From positions 1 to 64,000 of the forward strand of contig CALAOR010000081.1 of assembly GCA_937889595.1 (NCBI GenBank): 64,000 bases of DNA, given 5' to 3'. The stretch's first letter is position 1. Every line of letters begins with the position of its first letter. Both the position numbers and the translations under genes were made by a program. Positions 34,607 to 42,508 of the stretch are shown one piece after another. The notes under the pieces are model-generated. The model ran no database searches. It saw only the letters and a list, made by a program, of their open reading frames with translations, and was not told where the DNA came from. This DNA comes from an uncultured bacterium. GTDB lineage: Bacteria; Oederibacteriota; PGYV01; Palsa-1178.

Positions 34607-35562
34607 CGGCCCTTATATCAGCGCTGTCTTTTTTGTCTGTTGCCATATTCGGCTCAGGCGTGACCGGCGCCGATATACTCAAGGCAGATACCGGGGTCAG
34701 GGCCATCGGATTAGGCTCGGCGTATACGGCCGCGGGTAATGATGTGGAATCCATTAATTTCAACCCCGCGGGAATAGTTTTTGTAAGCGGCAGGGATGTA
34801 AAAGCGTATTATGTGAAGAATTATGCGGGTTCGCTGAATGTGGAGTTATATAATATTTCATTTGCACAGCCCCTGGAAACATCATTTTTGGAAGGTACGA
34901 TTGCCCTGGAAGCCACATACCTGGGCCTTCCGACAATATCAAACCCCGACGCGACAGATCCCGGAGTTTCGTTCAATGACCTTCTGATAAAAGCAGTTTA
35001 CGCCGTAAACGCGGCAAAACTCAGCTACATACCGTGGAGCGAATCAAAATACCTGAATTTGGGCATCGCGGCAGGTATGGTTTTTGAGCAACTCGGGACT
35101 TTCTCGGGTTCAAGTGTAATGTTCGACCTTGGTTCACAGTTTGTGCTGTATGACACGGGATTTATGTTCGGAGCCGCATTGCAGAACATAGGGACCCCGA
35201 TCAAATACATAAGCGAAGCATCGCCCCTGCCTCTGACGCTGCGCCTGGGCGCGTCTTACGATACAAGGATTGACAAACATAACATAATCCTGGTTTCCAT
35301 GGATTACATACAGGATTTTTATGATTACGCAAGGTTTGCGGCGGGTGTGGAAGACAACATTTTGAACCTGTTTTACCTCAGGGCGGGATATAATACCTCG
35401 ATAGACACAAGGAACGCGTCATACATATCTGCCGGGGCAGGCCTGACGGTCAAGCTGCTGGAAACCACTCTGGCGATCGATTATACTTTCAGGCTGCAGT
35501 TCTGGAACGGCTTTAACGGCAGCCAGCAGTCCCAGCTCGTGGGGATCGGCGCAAAGTTTTAA
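34594..35562 (+). CDS. PorV/PorQ-like outer-membrane protein
   Basis: 322 aa with a signal peptide (1-25). Typical N-terminal segment of the PorV/UPF0164 family: ADTGVRAIGLGSAYTAAGNDVESINFNPAG. The rest alternates beta-strands, consistent with a 14-stranded barrel, ending LVGIGAKF. In type IX secretion PorV helps deliver and modify cargo with a C-terminal signal; related proteins occur in phyla without a proven system. It is co-transcribed with the glycosyltransferase. Confidence 0.85.
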   Translation: MGKIAALISALSFLSVAIFGSGVTGADILKADTGVRAIGLGSAYTAAGNDVESINFNPAGIVFVSGRDVKAYYVKNYAGSLNVELYNISFAQPLETSFLEGTIALEATYLGLPTISNPDATDPGVSFNDLLIKAVYAVNAAKLSYIPWSESKYLNLGIAAGMVFEQLGTFSGSSVMFDLGSQFVLYDTGFMFGAALQNIGTPIKYISEASPLPLTLRLGASYDTRIDKHNIILVSMDYIQDFYDYARFAAGVEDNILNLFYLRAGYNTSIDTRNASYISAGAGLTVKLLETTLAIDYTFRLQFWNGFNGSQQSQLVGIGAKF

Positions 35563-35579
35563 AATCGTTTTCTTTTGTT

Positions 35580-36983
35580 CTATGCCAACAACAAATATTT
35601 TATAGGCAATTTTACTATATTATTTTCAACCAGGCTGATTTCCCTTGATCCTATTAATAAACCGTATACTGACGAAGATTTTTTCATCGTGCCGGGAATC
35701 TGATTGATATATTCTTTTGAAGCAGAGACTTCAATAGTGATTTTTGTTCTGTCGGGTCTTTTTATTATATAATCCGCGCTTCCTTCCGCAGAATCAAAAT
35801 ACATTTCTGCGCCAAAACTTCCTACAAAACACCTTCTAAAGGAAGCGGCCAGGACCTCTTCATATTTCCTGCCGGCAACCCTGCCAGGGACCGCACCTTC
35901 TAACAATGCTTCGCGAAAAAGCGGATGGGAAAATAATAGTTTCGGCGCTTTTCTGGTCTGATGATGCCTGCGGCCGTAACTTTTTACCGGAAAAATAAGC
36001 CCGCTCATTACAAAACCATCGATTAGCCCGTAAAGTGTGCGGTTATCCGCAAGTTTCAGACTGTCACTAAGTTTCTCAAGCGTAATTTTTTCAGATTCAG
36101 CTATAAGGCATGCAAGGCTGTACAATTTAGACAAAGCCTGGGCCTTGTATCCTTTCATGGCTGTAATATCCCGCACTATTACACTTTCAACAATGCTTTT
36201 TATGGCATTATTCATAAGGAGCGGTTCGTTTATGTGTTTGAAAACAGGCAGACCGCCGAATGACATGTAATTTTCAACAGCTTTTACCGGCAAGGCTGAA
36301 TAATACCTGTCAACCTCCGCCGATATATCCACAGCCTTTTTAAATATACTTTTTGCATCAACTGAAGAAAAAATAAAGGACGTATCCGGGGCTTTCCTGT
36401 CCGTACTTGCGCCGAATATCCTTGCAAATTCCCTGAAATGCAAAGGTAATATTTCGGTGAAGACCGCCCTTCTGCCGAGATCAGGGTTGATTTTGATTTT
36501 TAAGGCTGATGACCCTGTGGCTACAATCATCAGGTCGGTATTTGATTTGTTCCTGTCAAACATGCTTTTAAGGAACAGGCCCCAATTTTCGTCGTAATGA
36601 ACTTCATCAATGAGCAACAATGTTTTCCTCATCGGGCGTTCTGACTCAAAGGAGGCGTCGTCTTCCCACTTCTTTAAGAAGTCATTGAGATTGAATCCTT
36701 CAAGCATCAGCCTGCCGGCATCGATATACAGGGTTCTTATCCTTTTTTCAGAGGCTGCCGCAAATAATTGGGCAAGAAGGGTGCTTTTTCCAGTTCCGCG
36801 CAAACCGGTCAAGATGCTGATTTTTTCATTTTCGGACAATTTACCGGATAACAACCTTTCCAGCCTGGCACTGAGCACGCTAAAATCATCGCGTGTCGGA
36901 TATGGTTTTCCGGAAGGATCATAAATATGGCTGTCCATTAGCCTTTGAAGTCCTGCAATCCATAGCTTATAGAACTCATCCAT
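35580..36983 (-). CDS. AAA ATPase with DUF4143-like C-terminal domain
   Basis: 467 aa. Walker A is GLRGTGKSTLLAQL, Walker B LLLIDEVHYDENWG, and a sensor-like MIVATGSSALKI. The C-terminal half resembles DUF4143 proteins, with a winged-helix segment and a PD-(D/E)XK-like fold (FGAEMYFDSAEGSADYII...TKITIEVSASK). This large, mostly uncharacterised family is widespread and often mobile. ATG 36983 is chosen because AAAGGA lies 11 nt upstream; a GTG 9 nt earlier is too close to it. It stands alone with its own promoter and operator-like repeats. Confidence 0.87.
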   Translation of the reverse strand: MDEFYKLWIAGLQRLMDSHIYDPSGKPYPTRDDFSVLSARLERLLSGKLSENEKISILTGLRGTGKSTLLAQLFAAASEKRIRTLYIDAGRLMLEGFNLNDFLKKWEDDASFESERPMRKTLLLIDEVHYDENWGLFLKSMFDRNKSNTDLMIVATGSSALKIKINPDLGRRAVFTEILPLHFREFARIFGASTDRKAPDTSFIFSSVDAKSIFKKAVDISAEVDRYYSALPVKAVENYMSFGGLPVFKHINEPLLMNNAIKSIVESVIVRDITAMKGYKAQALSKLYSLACLIAESEKITLEKLSDSLKLADNRTLYGLIDGFVMSGLIFPVKSYGRRHHQTRKAPKLLFSHPLFREALLEGAVPGRVAGRKYEEVLAASFRRCFVGSFGAEMYFDSAEGSADYIIKRPDRTKITIEVSASKEYINQIPGTMKKSSSVYGLLIGSREISLVENNIVKLPIKYLLLA

Positions 36984-36999
36984 ATAAAACACCGTCCTT

Positions 37000-37055
37000 T
37001 CAATTGGTATTGAATTACCAACTGAATTATACTACAAATGACATCAAATTACCAA
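37000..37055 (-). promoter_or_regulatory. ATPase promoter with repeated TTGGTAATT half-sites
   Basis: Minus strand TTGGTA (37055-37050), 18-bp spacer, TATAAT (37031-37026). TTGGTAATT occurs at the -35 box and again downstream of the -10 box, where it forms the palindrome TTGGTAATTCAATACCAA (37002-37019). The repeated half-sites look like operators. Confidence 0.65.
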
Positions 37056-37317
37056 TTAAAAAGTGAGGGTTATATATATGGCGGTTATGAGATAATAATG
37101 GCATTTCACAAAGGCACTACGGACGGGTAATTCGGCCTTCACCGATAAGGTTAATGTGTTCCCATCTTAAAGGGGATAGATATTGTCATAAGTATGAGAT
37201 AAAGCATGTCGATGTTGACTATTTTGGTGACGAACTGGGTTAATTAGCAAGGAAAAGCGGGAGGAAGACAGCGTCACGCCTTACAGCAAAAGCCTGAAAA
37301 TGTGTGATAAGTTGGTT

Positions 37318-37405
37318 TTTTTGGACCGAAAAACCTGGTCTTCATGCACCGAAAAGTCTGGTCTTTTTGCTCCGGAATTCTTGGTTTTTTTGGTCAGAAA
37401 TTTGC
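37318..37405. repeat. Degenerate tandem repeat, about 23 nt, four units
   Basis: Units begin GGTTTTTTTGGACCGAAAA, GGTCTTCATGCACCGAAAA, GGTCTTTTTGCTCCGGAAT and GGTTTTTTTGGTCAGAAAT. Short frames are open on both strands, with an about 8-residue period on the minus strand (KKTKNSGA, KRPDFSVH, EDQVFRSK), but no ribosome site supports translation. Confidence 0.6.
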
Positions 37406-37540
37406 ATTCTGGTAGACCGCCACGCGAAACAGCGCCTGGATCCAACCGGCGCACATCCGCGCAGGGCGTAAGTCGTGCCCTTCCCATCAGCGCGCCGGGT
37501 TTCTAAAAGCACAATCAATTTTAATCGCAATAAAAAGCAC

Positions 37541-37568
37541 TTGACAATATTCTGTAATATAATATACT
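37541..37568 (+). promoter_or_regulatory. Promoter of the AT-rich island
   Basis: TTGACA (37541-37546), 16-bp spacer, TATACT (37563-37568). The leader is about 90 nt to the GTG at 37661. Confidence 0.75.
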
Positions 37569-37660
37569 CCTGCCTGTAAGGATAGACGGCCAATGGGACA
37601 GGCAACCGTTCAAAGCAGGGGATAATTCACGAGACTAAAAAAACAGGGGTTGACATTAGC

Positions 37661-38515
37661 GTGGAGAAGATAACGGGGAAGGGATTTTCACAAAAAACAA
37701 TTCAGCGTTTACATCATAATTATTTCATTTGCCTATTAAATAAAAAATCCGTCTTATTAATTCTGTTTATATTTATAAACCTGCAATTTTCAAATATTCA
37801 CGCATTTGAATTTAAATATGATTCTACTAATTTGGAACTTTCCGGTGGGTATGCCGGAGTGGCAATGACAAAATGGAATAATGTTATTGACAACTCTACA
37901 AATGAAGCTGCTGCAATGGGCTTTAGATCTGTATTTAATCACATTAATAATAGCTTCATCTTTAGTTCAGTCATTGATAACGGTTTTAATTCTAGTATCG
38001 GCAAAATTAATTTATACTTCAAATACGAATATTTGTCGATATTAACGAAGGAAGATATAGAATATTGGCCAAATGGGGTTCTTTTTTATAACTCCACAAA
38101 TGAAATTAGACCATCTTATTTTGGCTTGGGCGGAAAACATCAGATTATTAATTTTTCGACAGTTTATCCAAAATTTTATCTTACAGTAGGGGCGGATTTT
38201 GGAATTTTTTTTACTTATGGTTTTCAAAGAGGGAACAAGTATTTATCGGACGGTAGTTTGTATTATGAATACGAAAAGAAATTTGAAATTGACAAAAGCA
38301 TATTTGTTGGCGGTAATGTTGAGCTGGGGCTGAACCTTTGGTTTAATGATCGTTTAGGAATATTTATTAATGGGGGTTATAGAATAGCAGATGGATCATT
38401 ACATACAAATATGGTTAGCTGTACTGATTTAACACAAATAGGAACAAAAGAATGGTGGAACATGGATTATTCAGGACTATTTGTGAAAATTGGTTTGCTA
38501 ATTGGAATAATATGA
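37661..38515 (+). CDS. Exported beta-barrel-like protein of unknown family
   Basis: 284 aa. A long N-terminal signal region (hydrophobic VLLILFIFINL at about 31-41, cleavage near IHAF) precedes a sequence of alternating strands rich in Tyr, Phe, Asn and Gly, ending in GLFVKIGLLIGII, consistent with an outer-membrane barrel. The family is not recognised. GTG start with CAGGGG about 10 nt upstream, so the start is uncertain. Codon use is strongly A/T-biased compared with neighbours, suggesting transfer. Its stop overlaps the ATG of the next small gene (ATGA). Confidence 0.75.
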   Translation: MEKITGKGFSQKTIQRLHHNYFICLLNKKSVLLILFIFINLQFSNIHAFEFKYDSTNLELSGGYAGVAMTKWNNVIDNSTNEAAAMGFRSVFNHINNSFIFSSVIDNGFNSSIGKINLYFKYEYLSILTKEDIEYWPNGVLFYNSTNEIRPSYFGLGGKHQIINFSTVYPKFYLTVGADFGIFFTYGFQRGNKYLSDGSLYYEYEKKFEIDKSIFVGGNVELGLNLWFNDRLGIFINGGYRIADGSLHTNMVSCTDLTQIGTKEWWNMDYSGLFVKIGLLIGII

Positions 38516-38658
38516 GAATTAACAATTTTAAAATATATAGAAATCTACTAAATATTTTTGTATTCGTAATACTTATTCTTAGCATTTCGAATTGTAAAAA
38601 AAATTCACCTTCACCTGCAGCACTTATGGACGGGGTCAGACCTTGCTTAGAGCATTGA
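38512..38658 (+). pseudogene. Truncated lipoprotein-like fragment
   Basis: 48 codons. The ATG overlaps the preceding stop. It encodes a hydrophobic signal-like stretch (IFVFVILILSIS) ending in Asn-Cys, then KKNSPSPAAL, like the start of a lipoprotein. From 38628 on, the sequence switches to the repeat GGACGGGGTCAGACCTTGC and soon stops. Interpretation: the 5' end of a lipoprotein gene cut off by insertion of the ORF6N cassette. The lipobox is imperfect. Confidence 0.55.
38628..38646. repeat. 19-bp direct repeat, left flank of the ORF6N cassette
   Basis: GGACGGGGTCAGACCTTGC; the right copy at 39399-39417 is GGATGGGGTCAGGCCTCGC, with three mismatches. The GGGGTCAG core is familiar from repeat-associated junctions in other genomes (from memory). 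Confidence 0.65.
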
Positions 38659-38732
38659 CAACTTAAGAGTCATGCTTTTTTTCATTCCGGGTATTCAAGT
38701 ATATCAAAATAATGCAAATTGCATAAAAATTC

Positions 38733-38761
38733 TTGACATAATAGTATACAATGTGTATACT
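38733..38761 (+). promoter_or_regulatory. ORF6N gene promoter with overlapping operator palindrome
   Basis: TTGACA (38733-38738), 17-bp spacer, TATACT (38756-38761). The perfect inverted repeat AGTATAC-aatgt-GTATACT (38743-38761) fills the spacer and -10 box, a classic layout for a repressor site. Confidence 0.8.
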
Positions 38762-38801
38762 TTTTAGCGCAAAGGTTATACACTTAAAATAGGGGGGGCA
38801 A

Positions 38802-39362
38802 ATGGAGGGTTTGATACCAGTTGAAAATATTGCACAAAAGATATACCTGATTAGAGGGCAGAAGGTTATGTTGGACACCGATCTTGCTGTGTTTTATGGG
38901 GTGGAAGTTAAAAGATTGAATGAACAAATCAAAAGAAATATGGAACGGTTTCCTGAAAACTTTTGCTTTCAGTTAAACGAGCAGGAAAATGAGTCTTTGA
39001 GGCGCCAAATTGGCACCTCAAACTTGAAATCACAAAATGTGACTTCGCGTTTGAGGTCGCAAATTGCGACCTCAAAGCGCGGCGGGAGGCGGTATTTACC
39101 GTATGCTTTTACCGAGCATGGTGTTGTTATGCTTTCCAGTGTGCTTAGGAGCAGGAAAGCCGCACAAGTTAGTATTGCCGTGGTCAATGCATTTATCAAA
39201 ATGCGCGAGTATCTTGCGACTCACGGACAAATACTTGAAAAGCTTAAAAAATATGATGAGAACTTTGTGATAATCTTTGATGTACTAAAACAATTGACAG
39301 CCAAACCTAAAACCGCTACCGGCAAGTTTGGGTTTAAAGCCGGTACTGTTAAGCCGACATAG
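38802..39362 (+). CDS. ORF6N-domain protein with internal 9-residue repeats
   Basis: 186 aa. Residues 5-120 form an ORF6N DNA-binding domain (IRGQKVMLDTDLAVFYGVE, RFPENFCFQL, RRYLPYAFTEHGVVMLSSVL), found in phage antirepressor-like proteins and in bacterial chromosomes. Three tandem 9-residue units (LRRQIGTSN, LKSQNVTSR, LRSQIATSK) sit in the middle, encoded by near-palindromic DNA. A C-terminal helix follows (FIKMREYLATHGQILEKLKKYDE). AGGGGGG precedes the ATG. It probably binds DNA; the operator over its promoter suggests autoregulation. No other phage genes are nearby. Confidence 0.9.
   Translation: MEGLIPVENIAQKIYLIRGQKVMLDTDLAVFYGVEVKRLNEQIKRNMERFPENFCFQLNEQENESLRRQIGTSNLKSQNVTSRLRSQIATSKRGGRRYLPYAFTEHGVVMLSSVLRSRKAAQVSIAVVNAFIKMREYLATHGQILEKLKKYDENFVIIFDVLKQLTAKPKTATGKFGFKAGTVKPT
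38996..39076 (+). repeat. Three tandem 27-bp palindromic units inside the ORF6N gene
   Basis: Units at 38996-39022, 39023-39049 and 39050-39076. The third is a perfect 27-nt palindrome around AAATT (arms TTTGAGGTCGC/GCGACCTCAAA); the first is nearly perfect; the middle is degenerate. Each encodes nine residues in frame. Confidence 0.9.
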
Positions 39363-39398
39363 GCGGTTACGGTTAATGGGCCGATAGTTGAGGATTGT

Positions 39399-39417
39399 GG
39401 ATGGGGTCAGGCCTCGC
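39399..39417. repeat. 19-bp direct repeat, right flank of the ORF6N cassette
   Basis: GGATGGGGTCAGGCCTCGC, partner of 38628-38646. Confidence 0.65.
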
Positions 39418-39677
39418 AAATGGACACAAAGATTAGGTTGAAGGTGTTCTCGATTTTCTATTCTCGAACCCGCGCAAATAGAGCAAAATGGCTTGGTTAG
39501 ATTCTTTTTCCTTCCGGTTTGTAAAAACCATAAAACAAGTCAAAAAATCCAACCATGCGTATCCTGCAAACACTGTTCGTGTCCGAGAATCGAGGAATCG
39601 AAAATTGATCAACTGAAGGTTTGGAAGTTATTATATATTGAACCTTATGCCCAATCATATTTGCGTTCCAATCGCAC

Positions 39678-39706
39678 TTGACAACGGCCAAAACCCCATA
39701 TATACT
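39678..39706 (+). promoter_or_regulatory. Promoter of the FG-GAP surface protein
   Basis: TTGACA (39678-39683), 17-bp spacer, TATACT (39701-39706). AGGAGGG lies just before the ATG at 39742. Confidence 0.85.
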
Positions 39707-39741
39707 ATGATAATAAAGCACAACCATTTTAGGAGGGACAG

Positions 39742-41418
39742 ATGAAAAAAATTATCTTGTATCTACTGCTAGTCATGCTTTTTTCTGCCGTAGTCTTTGC
39801 CAACAACTTATCGGAAATAACCACTTTTGGCACAGGCGCCTACCCAAGGGGCATTGCAGCCGCTGACTTAAACGGGAACGGAGTAAAGGAAATCATTGTC
39901 GCGAATTTCGGGGCGCAGACATTGATCGGACAGGACCCTGTAACCCCGGCAAATTCATCGATCTCAATATTTTCAAAGGATGGCGCAGGCTTAAAAAGCG
40001 TCGTTCAGCAGTCTGGAAAATCACCCAGGGGGATCGCGGCAGGCGACTTGAACAATGACGGCAAGGATGAATTCGTTGTATCAAACTATGATGATGGGAC
40101 AGTTACCGTATATAAAGGCAATGCGCCCATGACTTTAACTGCGGGAAAGCACCCTGTGGGTGTCGCGATCGGTGACGTCAATAATGACGGGCTCAATGAC
40201 ATAGCTGTTGCGGTGTATTCTGAGAACAAGGTTGTCCTGTTCCTGGCTGATGCCAAAGGCGGTTACACAAGATATGAAGCTTTGGTTCCGGGTTCGCCCA
40301 CGGACGTTGCAATAGGGGAGATAGGCGGAGCAAAAGTAATAGTCAGCGCCAATTACAGCGCGGCAAGCGTCAGCATATTAAGTTTTAACGGAACCTCCCT
40401 TGAAAAAAGAAACGACATAGCCGTTGGCGGCGGGCCTTGCAAGGTCAGGATAGCGGACGTAACCGGAGATCAGATAAATGACATCATAACCGCGAATTTT
40501 TATGATAACACAGTATCAGTTATACCTTCAGGCACGGGAAAAGCCGTCGCATACGCTTTGGGCGGGATAAGGCCTAACGGCATGACAATTGCTGACGTGA
40601 ATGGCGACAAACTAATGGATGTAATTGTGGCAAACAGGGATGATGACACGGTGGATATACTCCTGCAGAAAAACGGGGTTTTGGTCCTTACAAAAACGAT
40701 CAAGGTCTCGGACGATAAAGACAAAACTTTCGGCCCGGTGGAAGTTGTGGCCGGAGATTTTAACGGCGACGGGCTGACCGATATAGCCTTCACACATATG
40801 AGGACAAACTCGGTGAAAGTAATATACCAGCAGCTGCCAAACGCGCCTGCTGTCATATCATCGACGAATCCCAGCCAGGACGCCTGGTATGCCTCGACAA
40901 AAGCTTCATTTACATTATCAGCCGAGGATTTGAACGGGGTTGACGGGTATCTTTACACAATGTCAAAGGAAAAGGGCGCTTTTTCTCCGGCAACCGCAAA
41001 GCTTTCCGCGGCATCAGTCATAGAAATACCTTCCCTTGAAAGCGGCACATACTACTTCACGGCAGCCACAATTGACAAGGCGGGAAACACAGGCACGGCC
41101 GTGACCGAGTATAAGGTTAATATTACCGAGGAAATAAGCGGTAAAAACGTATATAATTTCCCCAACCCGTGCAGCGGTCCCACGACCTTAAGATTTGCCA
41201 TGTCAAAATCAGAAGATGTGAAACTGATCATCAGCGACGCCAACGGCAGCCTTGTATGGCACAAGGAACTACCCGCGACATCGGTTATCGCGGGGGTTAA
41301 CTATATAGTATGGAACCTGACAAATGACAACGGCGTCAAGGTATCAAACGGGGTTTATAATTTTAAGATAATTACCCCTGAAAAAACAATAAACAAGAAA
41401 ATAGCGGTTGTAAAATAA
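39742..41418 (+). CDS. Secreted FG-GAP/VCBS beta-propeller protein with FlgD-like sorting tail
   Basis: 558 aa. Signal peptide 1-21 (VVFAN). Seven repeats over residues 25-375 carry calcium-binding loops such as DLNGNGVKE, DLNNDGKDE, DVNNDGLND, DVNGDKLMD and DFNGDGLTD, typical of FG-GAP/VCBS propellers. An Ig-like domain follows (STNPSQDAWYASTKASFTLSA). Residues 470-558 form a FlgD-like tail: YNFPNPCSGPTTLRF...NGVKVSNGVYNFKII...KKIAVVK. Probably exported to the cell surface; ligand unknown. It is close upstream of a PorV-like gene. Confidence 0.9.
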   Translation: MKKIILYLLLVMLFSAVVFANNLSEITTFGTGAYPRGIAAADLNGNGVKEIIVANFGAQTLIGQDPVTPANSSISIFSKDGAGLKSVVQQSGKSPRGIAAGDLNNDGKDEFVVSNYDDGTVTVYKGNAPMTLTAGKHPVGVAIGDVNNDGLNDIAVAVYSENKVVLFLADAKGGYTRYEALVPGSPTDVAIGEIGGAKVIVSANYSAASVSILSFNGTSLEKRNDIAVGGGPCKVRIADVTGDQINDIITANFYDNTVSVIPSGTGKAVAYALGGIRPNGMTIADVNGDKLMDVIVANRDDDTVDILLQKNGVLVLTKTIKVSDDKDKTFGPVEVVAGDFNGDGLTDIAFTHMRTNSVKVIYQQLPNAPAVISSTNPSQDAWYASTKASFTLSAEDLNGVDGYLYTMSKEKGAFSPATAKLSAASVIEIPSLESGTYYFTAATIDKAGNTGTAVTEYKVNITEEISGKNVYNFPNPCSGPTTLRFAMSKSEDVKLIISDANGSLVWHKELPATSVIAGVNYIVWNLTNDNGVKVSNGVYNFKIITPEKTINKKIAVVK

Positions 41419-41436
41419 GGTTTCAGGCTTTAATGG

Positions 41437-41474
41437 AAAAAGGGCGTGCTTAAATGCGCGCCCTTTTCTTTTTG
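41437..41474 (+). terminator. Rho-independent terminator after the FG-GAP gene
   Basis: AAAAAGGGCGTGC, loop TTAAAT, GCGCGCCCTTTT, then CTTTTTG: a GC-rich stem with one G-T pair followed by a T-run. Confidence 0.85.
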
Positions 41475-41487
41475 ATAATTTATGTTA

Positions 41488-41565
41488 TGTAGTGGCCGCA
41501 TATTATGCGGCCACCGGCGGATTAACCGAAGACCACAGATGGCCGCATAATATGCGGCCACTACA
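41488..41565. repeat. TGTAG...CTACA palindromic element (78 bp)
   Basis: TGTAGTGGCCGCATATTATG with its own hairpin at the left and the mirrored hairpin ending GGCCACTACA at the right; nearly perfect over both arms (about 26 bp each). It lies 15 bp before the next start codon. Confidence 0.85.
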
Positions 41566-41580
41566 AAACCCCGGGGAAAA

Positions 41581-42504
41581 ATGAAAAAAACATTACTTGC
41601 CATCCTTTTAATATTAGCATCATTTGTGCCGGTGTTTGCCATTTTCGGGACAGCAGGCGGGGCCGCGCCTTTTTTGCGCACCGGAGCCGGAGCCAGGGCT
41701 TTGTCGCTTTCAGGCGCTTTTACCGCATACTATGATGACGCGACCTGCCCGTACTGGAACCCGGCTTCCATAGGACTGTTCAAACAGGCTTCCGTGTCCA
41801 GCATGTTTTCGTGGCTGACCCAGGAACGTTCCTACAGTTTTTTTAACGCGGCTTTCCCGAGCGAATACGGCAGCTTTGCGCTAAACCTCATAAACTTCTC
41901 GGCAGGGCAGATAGAAGGCAGACTGACCGACACATCGAATTTCTATACATTTACAGACTCGGAAAGCGCGTATTTCATGACATACGGCAGGCAGATATTT
42001 AAAAATATATGCGTGGGGCTTAACCTTAAATACATCCGCGAATCGCTTGACACCTACGGCGCGAACGGATTAAGCGCTGATTTGGGGGCGCTGATCAAGT
42101 TCAATGATTTTGTGTCTTTTGGCCTGGTATTCCAGGATTTGGCCGGCAATCTGCTGTGGACGACCGGGTTAAACGAGAAAATCCCACTGTTAATGAGGAT
42201 GGGAACCCTTTTAAGATTTATGGACGGCGATATAAAATGGTCGCTCGACGCGGAAGACAACGAGTTTGAAGGTGTTTCATTTAAATCCGGGATTGAAGCG
42301 GTCATGATAAAAATCATTTCTTTGCGCGCCGGGGTATCATACGGCGCGTCCAGCTATGCGTTTGATTACACTTTCGGAGGCGGATTAAAGTATGCCTTTG
42401 GCAACTTTATTTTCCAACTGGACTACTGTTTTATGAAAGAGGAATTCTACACGGTCTTTGAGGCGAACCATAAAATATCTCTGGATGTGTATTTTGATAT
42501 ATGA
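41581..42504 (+). CDS. PorV/PorQ-like outer-membrane protein, second copy
   Basis: 307 aa. Signal peptide 1-20 (VPVFA). Family hallmark near the N-terminus: GAGARALSLSGAFTAYYDDATCPYWNPASIGL. Alternating strands follow, with GLNLKYIRESL and SADLGALIKFNDFVSFGLVFQDL, and a final HKISLDVYFDI. Weakly similar to the 34594 protein, so not a recent duplicate. No clear Shine-Dalgarno site is visible because the palindromic element lies directly upstream. It may serve export of the FG-GAP protein encoded just before it. Confidence 0.85.
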   Translation: MKKTLLAILLILASFVPVFAIFGTAGGAAPFLRTGAGARALSLSGAFTAYYDDATCPYWNPASIGLFKQASVSSMFSWLTQERSYSFFNAAFPSEYGSFALNLINFSAGQIEGRLTDTSNFYTFTDSESAYFMTYGRQIFKNICVGLNLKYIRESLDTYGANGLSADLGALIKFNDFVSFGLVFQDLAGNLLWTTGLNEKIPLLMRMGTLLRFMDGDIKWSLDAEDNEFEGVSFKSGIEAVMIKIISLRAGVSYGASSYAFDYTFGGGLKYAFGNFIFQLDYCFMKEEFYTVFEANHKISLDVYFDI

Positions 42505-42508
42505 AGAG

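Larger units (their letters stand above)
36993..37660. other. Long interval: ATPase promoter, gene debris, short tandem repeats
   Basis: The first 65 bp hold the ATPase promoter region. From 37080 to 37280 there is no intact gene; one frame at 37183-37242 reads about 20 codons ending DYFGDELG before a stop, possibly a gene remnant I cannot identify. 37318-37405 is a degenerate tandem repeat. A promoter for the next gene starts at 37541. GC falls sharply from about 37510 onward. Confidence 0.6.
39363..39741. other. Non-coding interval downstream of ORF6N
   Basis: Holds the right cassette repeat, then about 250 bp with no supported gene. A short frame at 39493-39681 has no ribosome site and no recognisable content. 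The last 65 bp are the promoter and ribosome site of the FG-GAP gene. Confidence 0.6.

Noticed and set aside
37300-37506. 68-codon frames on both strands in the repeat region
   Set aside because: No ribosome site, overlapping frames on both strands, and content explained by the tandem repeat.
38802-39362. Prophage remnant
   Set aside because: ORF6N domains occur in phages, but there are no other phage genes, integrase or attachment sites nearby.
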